Of a stretch of 64,000 nt of DNA, positions 58,441-64,000 are shown in pieces. The stretch's first letter is position 1, and each line of letters begins with the position of its first letter. The stretch spans positions 620,001 through 684,000 of the forward strand of contig PUFA01000285.1 in assembly GCA_003508835.1 (NCBI GenBank). The letters are read 5' to 3'. The notes beneath the pieces are model-generated. The model was given only the letters and a program-made list of their open reading frames with translations, was not told where the DNA came from and did not search any database. The DNA is from Eonycteris spelaea. Taxonomy: Eukaryota; Chordata; Mammalia; Chiroptera; Pteropodidae. The translations under genes and the position numbers were made by a program.

Positions 58441-59840
58441 TCTTTGAAATTTTTTTATTCTGGTAGAATGTATGTAACTTAAAATGTTACTATTTTAACC
58501 ATATTTAAGTGTATAGTCCAGCGACATTAAGTACATTCACACTGTTGTGCAACTGTCAACCACCATCCATCTTCAGAACTTTTTTTCATCTTCCCAAACT
58601 GAAACTCTGTGCCCATTAAATACTAACTTCCCGTTCTTCCCGACCCTCACTCCTAGCCCCTGGCAACCACTACTCTCTGTTTCTATAAGTATGTTTTTTT
58701 TGTTGTTGTTTTTGTTTTTTTAGATTCTACTGAGTGGTATCATATAGTATTTGTTTTTTTGTGTGTTTGGCTTATTTTACTTAGCATAATATCTTCTAGG
58801 TTCATCCATGTTTTAACATTTTAGGATTTCCATCCTTTTTAAATACTGCCATTTGCAATATAGATGAACCTTGAAGACATTATGCTAAGTGAAATAAGCA
58901 GCCACAGAAGAACAAACACTATATGATTCTACTTATATGCAGAATCTGAAAAGACTATTCATAGAAACAGAGTAGATTGGTGGTTACCAGGGGCTGGGGG
59001 CACAGTGAGGGGTGATGGGGAAGGTGGTTAAAGGGTAAAAACTTCCAGTTGTAAGAGGAGTATGTCCTAGGATCTAACGTGCAGCTTGGTGACTCTAGTT
59101 AACAATACGGTCTTATAAACTTCAAAGTTGCTAAGAGAGTAGATCTTAAAAATTCTCACCACATATACAAAAAATGTAACTATGTGAGGTGACTGTGCTC
59201 ATTATTTCACTGTATATACATATAAAATCATCACATTGTGTACCTTATACAATGTTTTATATTAATAAAACTGGTTAAAAAAAAGCTCTTTGAAAATATT
59301 ATTTTAAAAGAATTTACTTCTTTTTTAAGACTGAATAACATCCCACTGTATGTAGGCACCACATTTGTTTACCCATTCATCTGTGCAATGCTTTGAGTTC
59401 TTACTACTTTTTGTGTGGATAGTGCTAATGTGGATAATGCTACTATGAATATGCTGGACAAGTATCTCTTTGAGTCCCTGCTTGTATTTTGGGATGTACA
59501 CCCAGAAGTGGGGTTGGTTACTGGATCATATGGTAATTCTATGTTTAATTTTTGGAGGAAACTCCATACTATTTTCCACAGTGGCTGCACCATTTTACGT
59601 TCCCACCAATAGTGTACAAGGATTCTAATTTCTCTATATCCTCGACAATAATTGTTATTTATTATTTTTTTAAATAACCTTCCAGATGAGTATAAGGTTG
59701 TATCACCTTGTGATTTTGATTTACATTTCCCTGATCAGTGTTGTTGAGCATCTTTTCATGTGCTCGTTTGCTATCTATACGTGTTTCTTGGAGAAATGTC
59801 TGTTCAGGTCCTTTGCCTGCTTTTTAATCAGGTTGTTTGT
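58441..59840 (-). mobile_element. L1M 3' end, antisense, split by a sense L1
   Basis: Antisense L1 at 58441-58857 (gtatgtaacttaaaatg, cccctggcaaccactact) continues at about 59310-59840 (agactgaataacatcccact, cacagtggctgcaccatttt, tccctgatcagtgttg). Minus-strand reading near 59593-59480 gives the ORF2 C-terminal-like IELPYDPVTNPTSG. Sequence around 58835 and 59310 is partly duplicated, consistent with an old target-site duplication of the nested element. Confidence 0.85.
58858..59284 (+). mobile_element. Sense L1 3' end nested in the antisense L1
   Basis: Sense L1 3' region: tatagatgaaccttgaagac, aagtgaaataagcagccac, gattggtggttaccaggggc, ending in aataaaactggttaaaaaaa at about 59265-59284. 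The opposite orientation to the host L1 makes this a clear nested pair. Confidence 0.83.
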
Positions 59841-60029
59841 TGTTGTTGAGTTGTATACATGGTTACATTTTAAATGGTTATGTAAGTATTACATTATGTC
59901 CTTGAGCTGCAAAGCTGAAAATATTTACTATCTGCCCCTTTGATAAAAAGTTCGTGGACCTTGGACTAGTTGATGACTAAGGTCCATCCCTTCTAGCTCA
60001 AGCAGATATATAATTTTGATTGTCTGTAT

Positions 60030-60225
60030 CAGGTGTTGGCAAACTTTTGTCTGTAAAGGGCCAGCTAGTAAATTTTTTAGACTCTTTGGGGCCACATGGT
60101 CTCTGTCAAAATCACTCAACTCTGGTGGAGGTGGCACAGAAGTAAATGAGCATTGGCTGGGTTCCTGTAAAATTTTATTTACAAGAACAGCCAATGGGCC
60201 ACAGGCTATGGGTCAAGCCCTGTCC
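60030..60225 (+). mobile_element. MER3-like hAT element
   Basis: Starts caggtgttggcaaactttt, continues ctgtaaagggccagctagta, ggccacatggtctctgtcaa, and ends beyond attttatttacaagaacag. This order matches MER3. The right terminus is diverged. Confidence 0.8.
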
Positions 60226-61534
60226 ATCAAAGGAAGGGCCTTTTACTGCCATCAGGCATCCAGGTACACCTAGTGACCAACATCTGTAAAGTGAGTCAGA
60301 GCAGCCTGGGGAAGGAGCAGGTACCCTGTGTCAGTCTCAGCTCTGTTCCTGACAGGGGTTGACCTTGAGCAGACCACCAAGCAGGCTCTCTTGAGTCTTG
60401 GTCTTCTGTCTGTGAAATGGAGCAGGAACCCCTGAGGGTGGTCAGGAAAAGATGCATCACCTACCAGCCCCTCACTGAGTGTGTGGCACATGCAGGGGGA
60501 TCCAAGGCTGAGCAGACCTGGCCTTCCCTTGGGGGTCAGACCTCACAAGTGCTGGCAACTGTGGCTGGGTCATAGATGGAAGGGGTCCTGGGGGCCAGCC
60601 CAGCTGGTCTAAAGCTAAAGGAAGGCAGGCCCTGCTGCAGGTGCAGCCTGGCTTATTAGGGGACCCAAGAGAGAAGGTGCCATGGAGTGTGGCTGGAGAA
60701 CGTGACTGTGGAGTGTAGGCATAGAGGAGTCATCAGACATCAACGCTGAGCAGGTCCCCATAGCTCTACTTGTAGAGCCAGTAGGAGTGGGTAAAGGAGG
60801 GACCTCTGTGCCTGGATTTGATACCTTCTCTTGTGTAGATGCCAGCCAGAGGCAAAAAGCTAGAGGGCTCCTGGTCTCTGGTCTCTGGTCCCCTGGCAGG
60901 AGTCCCTCCTTCTTCCTCTAGGCCCTCATGGGTCCCTAGGAGACCAAGGTGACAATCTGACCTGAAGCCCAGCTCTTGATGTGTAGATACTAGCAAACTC
61001 TCTGGTTCATTCTTGAGTCCTGGGCCCTTGGGAGATCTGGGAGGAGGTCAGTCCATGTCCAGCTTCTTATAGACGGTAGCCCCCAGCTCTTCCTCCTCTC
61101 CAGCTCTCTCGATGTCAGTGCTGGCCTGGTCTGCTGTCTACCTTCTCTTAGTTGAAGTAGCCACCCCAAGAAATTTCTGGGAGGAGAGAAAAGATGCTCA
61201 CAGGCAGGACTAGTTTTCTCTTCTCACCTTTCAGATACCAGACAGCGAATATGCACCAGACCTCTCCCATCTCCTCAGGCACATTGGTTCTTCCCTCCAC
61301 CAGCCATCTGCTACCAGCCAGGCAGAGTGCCCCAGCCCAGCACTGTCCTGCACCCTGGCTGGGCTGCACTGACTGATGACCCTTGTCTCTTTCCTCTCCG
61401 CATCAGGGATGCTGGGCTTTGGTGAAGGTCTTGCAAGAATCCCGTCAAGACTAGCTTCTGCCTATAATGTCCTGCCCCAACATTTCCCCCAGCACTCTTT
61501 TACACACAAAGGTGTGATTCTTAGAGGTGTGTTC
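60226..61534. other. Intron, unassigned
   Basis: Unique G+C-richer sequence. 60400-60480 has MIR-like words but no confident element. Confidence 0.45.
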
Positions 61535-61800
61535 TGTTTTGTTTTCCCAGTAAAATACACATAACATGAAACTTAACCATTTTAACTATTTTGAAGAATA
61601 TAGTTCATGACATTTAGTACTCTCACAGTGTTGTGCAACCACTTTTGTCTACTTCCAGAACTTTTTCACCCCAAATGTAGATGTAGACCCTATTAAGTAG
61701 TCACCTCCTATCTACCCTGTTCCCTCCCCAGCCCCTAGAAAATACTAATCTGCTTTTTGCCCCTGTGGATTTGCCTGTTCTGGACATTCCAGCATGTTTT
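61535..61800 (-). mobile_element. L1 3' UTR fragment, antisense
   Basis: Diverged antisense L1 end: aaaatacacataacatgaa, accattttaactattttg, then ccagcccctagaaaatac. Similar to the fragments at 33.8 and 58.4 kb. Confidence 0.75.
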
Positions 61801-62879
61801 TTCTTCCTGTGAGCTGAGAGCTCCGTGATGGCGGGCACAGCAGCAGTCAGGGCCATAGGCAGAGAGCTGTCTGGGACTGCTGGGCAGCTGGCCTGCCAGG
61901 CATGAGGCTAGGGCCCAGTGGTTGCCAGCAGGTACAAAGGGGCAGGGCCGGCAGCTGTGTCAGCTGGCTGCACCAGCAGGCAGCCAGAGGTAGTCTGCAG
62001 GGTCTGGCAGAATAAGTCAGCTCATTATCTGGAGACAGTTACTGGAGACCTGTTTGCTCTGCCTGTGAAGCATGAACAGGAAGCATCCTGATGGCTGGGG
62101 GCATCTGTTAAAGCCGTCTCCCTCATCGCTGCACCCTATGCATGGCTGGCCTTAGCCAGAAATGAGTGGCCTGGAGCTGCTGACAATAATGAGTCTGGTG
62201 GATGGCACAGCATGAACAGCCAGGCAGGGCACAGGCTTGGCAGGATTGGCATTGTACCGTCTTCACCATGCTGACTTCTGCCCAGATAGCAGCCTCAGGG
62301 CAGGTGCACAGAGATGTGCTAGACAGCAGGAAGCCTCTTTATCCTTTGTTGGTCACTTGATGGAGCTGTATGCCAGTACACTTCAGAGTCGCTCAGGGTC
62401 TTGTGGAAATGGCCTGCAAGTATGAGGGAGGGAGACCGGGGCGGGCAGCTCTCGTGAGCTGTGTGCATTGTTTAGCAGGAACAGGGCGGTGGTCGGGGTG
62501 GTGGGAGCAGACTTACTTCACCGCACCGTGTGGCTCGCGAACAGGTGCACCCTGCTCACAGGCTCGCCAGATCGGAGGGACATCAGCACACATGTGGCTT
62601 GTCTTCCCTGTGGCCATCTGTGTGCCAGTGATTGCTTCATCCAGTGCCTGGCTGGAACTGCTCACAGGATTTGGTCACTAAGGAGCAAGTGAATAGGGCA
62701 AGTGGGTTTGGGGAGGACTCAATTCCTTGTGGCTGTAGGACCGAGGACTGAGGCCCTCAGCTCCTAGAGCCTGCTTGCCACTCTCTGACACATGCTCATC
62801 CCCCGCACCATCCCCTGCCATCAGCGTGGTGGTTGGCTTCTTCCAAGCCAGACCCCCTTTGAAAGCTGCCCTCTCCAAG

Positions 62880-62955
62880 GTAATCTCCTTTTCAATTAAT
62901 GTGGGTCAGCTGACCAGGGAACTTAATTACAGCTGTGAAATGCCTTGACCTTGCT
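62880..62955. promoter_or_regulatory. Motif-rich block with a 12-bp palindrome
   Basis: ggtcagctgacc at 62904-62915 is a perfect 12-bp palindrome (an E-box CAGCTG flanked by GGT/ACC, also two nuclear-receptor-like half sites tail to tail). It is surrounded by caattaatg and cttaattacagctgtg. Suggestive of a regulatory element; unproven. Confidence 0.3.
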
Positions 62956-63359
62956 CCATCGCAGTTGATATGCCTGGTGTCCACAGGTCAGCCCACACTC
63001 AAGGTGGGGATTACACAGGTGCGCACTTGGACCTGAGCCAGGGAAGCTTAGCAGGTCTGCCAGCATTGTGGTAGAAAGGAGTTCTAGGTTGAGGGAGCAG
63101 GAGGCATAGGTGATCTCAGCCTTAACTCTGCAGGCTGTGGGGGCCATTGGGGGTTTTGCAGGAAGGGCCTTGGTTAGAGGTAGGATCTGGAAGGATGCAT
63201 TGGCAGCCAGAGTGGAGGTGCTCTGGAGGAGGCTGGAGCCAGATGCTTGGCCTGTGGCCAGAACACAGTGGTGGTGACTATCTTTCCCTCCCTCCACCCA
63301 GGTTCCAGGATTTCAGGGGAGTAGATTGCAGACAGCCTGAAGTCACATTGGTGACCAGA

Positions 63360-63560
63360 AGCTCAATCTAAGTTTTAAAAATAGAACCAGAGACAATTGA
63401 ATGCGTCTCTCCACTCCCATCCCCAGTACAGAATATTTCCAAAGGAAATTGCCTATTTATTACTTCATTTTGTTATGGAGCATTTGGCCCTCAGAGCCAA
63501 TCGTCCCTGTTAATTTTTCATGTGGAATGGACTATGCTTTCCTGACTTAATGGAGGAGCT
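63360..63560. promoter_or_regulatory. AT-rich repeat-free block, possible conserved element
   Basis: agttttaaaaatagaacc, tatttccaaaggaaattgcc (imperfect palindrome) and tatttattacttcattttg form a repeat-free AT-rich island in G+C-richer intron. No gene signal. A regulatory role is only a guess. Confidence 0.25.
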
Positions 63561-64000
63561 AGAACACCACAGGTCACCTGACTAGAGCCCGCCATGCCAT
63601 TCCCGTAAACTTGCCACTTGTCGTGGTCCCAGAGCATGCAGCCTGCGTGCCCAAAGGGCTCCTTAACAGAACTCTGGAGAGTCCTGGCCAGGGTTCTCTG
63701 CTGAGAAGCCTGGGCTGAGTGCTTCTGGAGTGCTTTGTGGGGAACCCCATGTCAAAGTGCTGAGGGAACTTGGAGAGGTGCTCCCTGTGGGGCCCTTTCT
63801 CCCACTTGTGAAGGATGGAAAAGGAGCAGGTGGGCCAAGGCCCAGGGTGAAGTCTGGGGCAGCCACACAGCTGCGTCAGGGCCTTCTGCTCCCCATCATT
63901 GGCCCTAGATCTGCCCTTCATCAGGAATCCTCATCTGCTTATAGCCAGATCGTTTTTTCTATGGAGCCATCCCTGAGGGAGGCTGCTTCAGGCATAGCAC

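Larger units (their letters stand above)
55198..64000 (+). other. PEMT: PEMT intron downstream of the second exon seen (5' part)
   Basis: Intron beginning at the GTAAGC donor and running off the window. I looked for the next PEMT exon, which should start with the base completing Cys and then a sequence resembling FTQAML, and did not find it. It therefore probably lies beyond 64,000. The stretch holds a 20-bp tandem duplication, an exact 85-bp inverted repeat, MIR and L2 pieces, nested L1 fragments, a MER3-like element and unique sequence. Confidence 0.85.
61801..64000. other. Intron, mostly unique
   Basis: Repeat-poor end of the window. 62490-62590 has several CpG (ggcggtggtcgggg; tggctcgcgaacagg), far too short for a CpG island. 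It includes the motif-rich blocks at 62880 and 63360. No PEMT exon found. Confidence 0.5.

Noticed and set aside
62490..62590. CpG island or alternative PEMT promoter
   Set aside because: Only a handful of CpG over about 100 bases, well below island length, with no TATA, initiator or exon-like donor that could be supported.
55198..64000. Next PEMT exon
   Set aside because: I searched for the expected start after the split Cys codon and for conserved later motifs on the + strand and saw no match flanked by splice sites.

Overview
This window is placental-mammal nuclear DNA and lies almost entirely inside one gene. Two short coding exons of PEMT (phosphatidylethanolamine N-methyltransferase) are on the + strand, at 6285-6392 and 55082-55197. 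They are separated by a 48,689-base intron. Both have canonical splice sites, compatible phases and clear similarity to the N-terminal part of the known mammalian protein. The sequence before 6285 and after 55197 is flanking intron. The first exon of the long isoform and the downstream exons carrying the S-adenosylmethionine-binding motifs were not found here. No other intact protein-coding gene and no convincing RNA gene was seen.

Layout. Bases 1 to about 33,800 are G+C-richer intron with small, old repeats: MIR and L2 fragments, MER5A-type hAT elements, a MaLR-type LTR, two copies of one LTR family, a few old L1 ends, and two simple-repeat blocks near 27 kb. Two stretches at 26.3-26.5 kb and 26.7-26.83 kb look like possible conserved regulatory sequence. 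From about 33,800 to 53,600 the intron is L1-rich. Most L1 pieces are antisense to PEMT and several are nested. This part also holds a processed galectin pseudogene with target-site duplications and a hAT element inside it, a solo LTR with a 4-bp duplication inside an L1, an L1 that has lost nearly all of ORF2, and a 44-bp minisatellite. After the second exon the sequence returns to unique DNA with MIR/L2 remnants, an exact 85-bp inverted repeat at 56.5/57.3 kb, an L1-in-L1 nest at 58.4-59.8 kb and a MER3-like element.

Organism. No Alu, rodent B1/B2, carnivore SINEC, ruminant BovB or other abundant lineage-specific SINE was recognised. The youngest L1 3' ends resemble laurasiatherian ones, possibly bat. 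That assignment is tentative.

Gene action. PEMT is an endoplasmic-reticulum membrane enzyme, highest in liver, that methylates phosphatidylethanolamine three times to phosphatidylcholine. The two exons here encode the N-terminus and roughly the first two membrane segments. I found no previously undescribed biological system. The observations most worth checking are the exact 85-bp inverted repeat, the galectin retrocopy with its layered insertions, the ORF2-deleted L1 and the candidate conserved elements.
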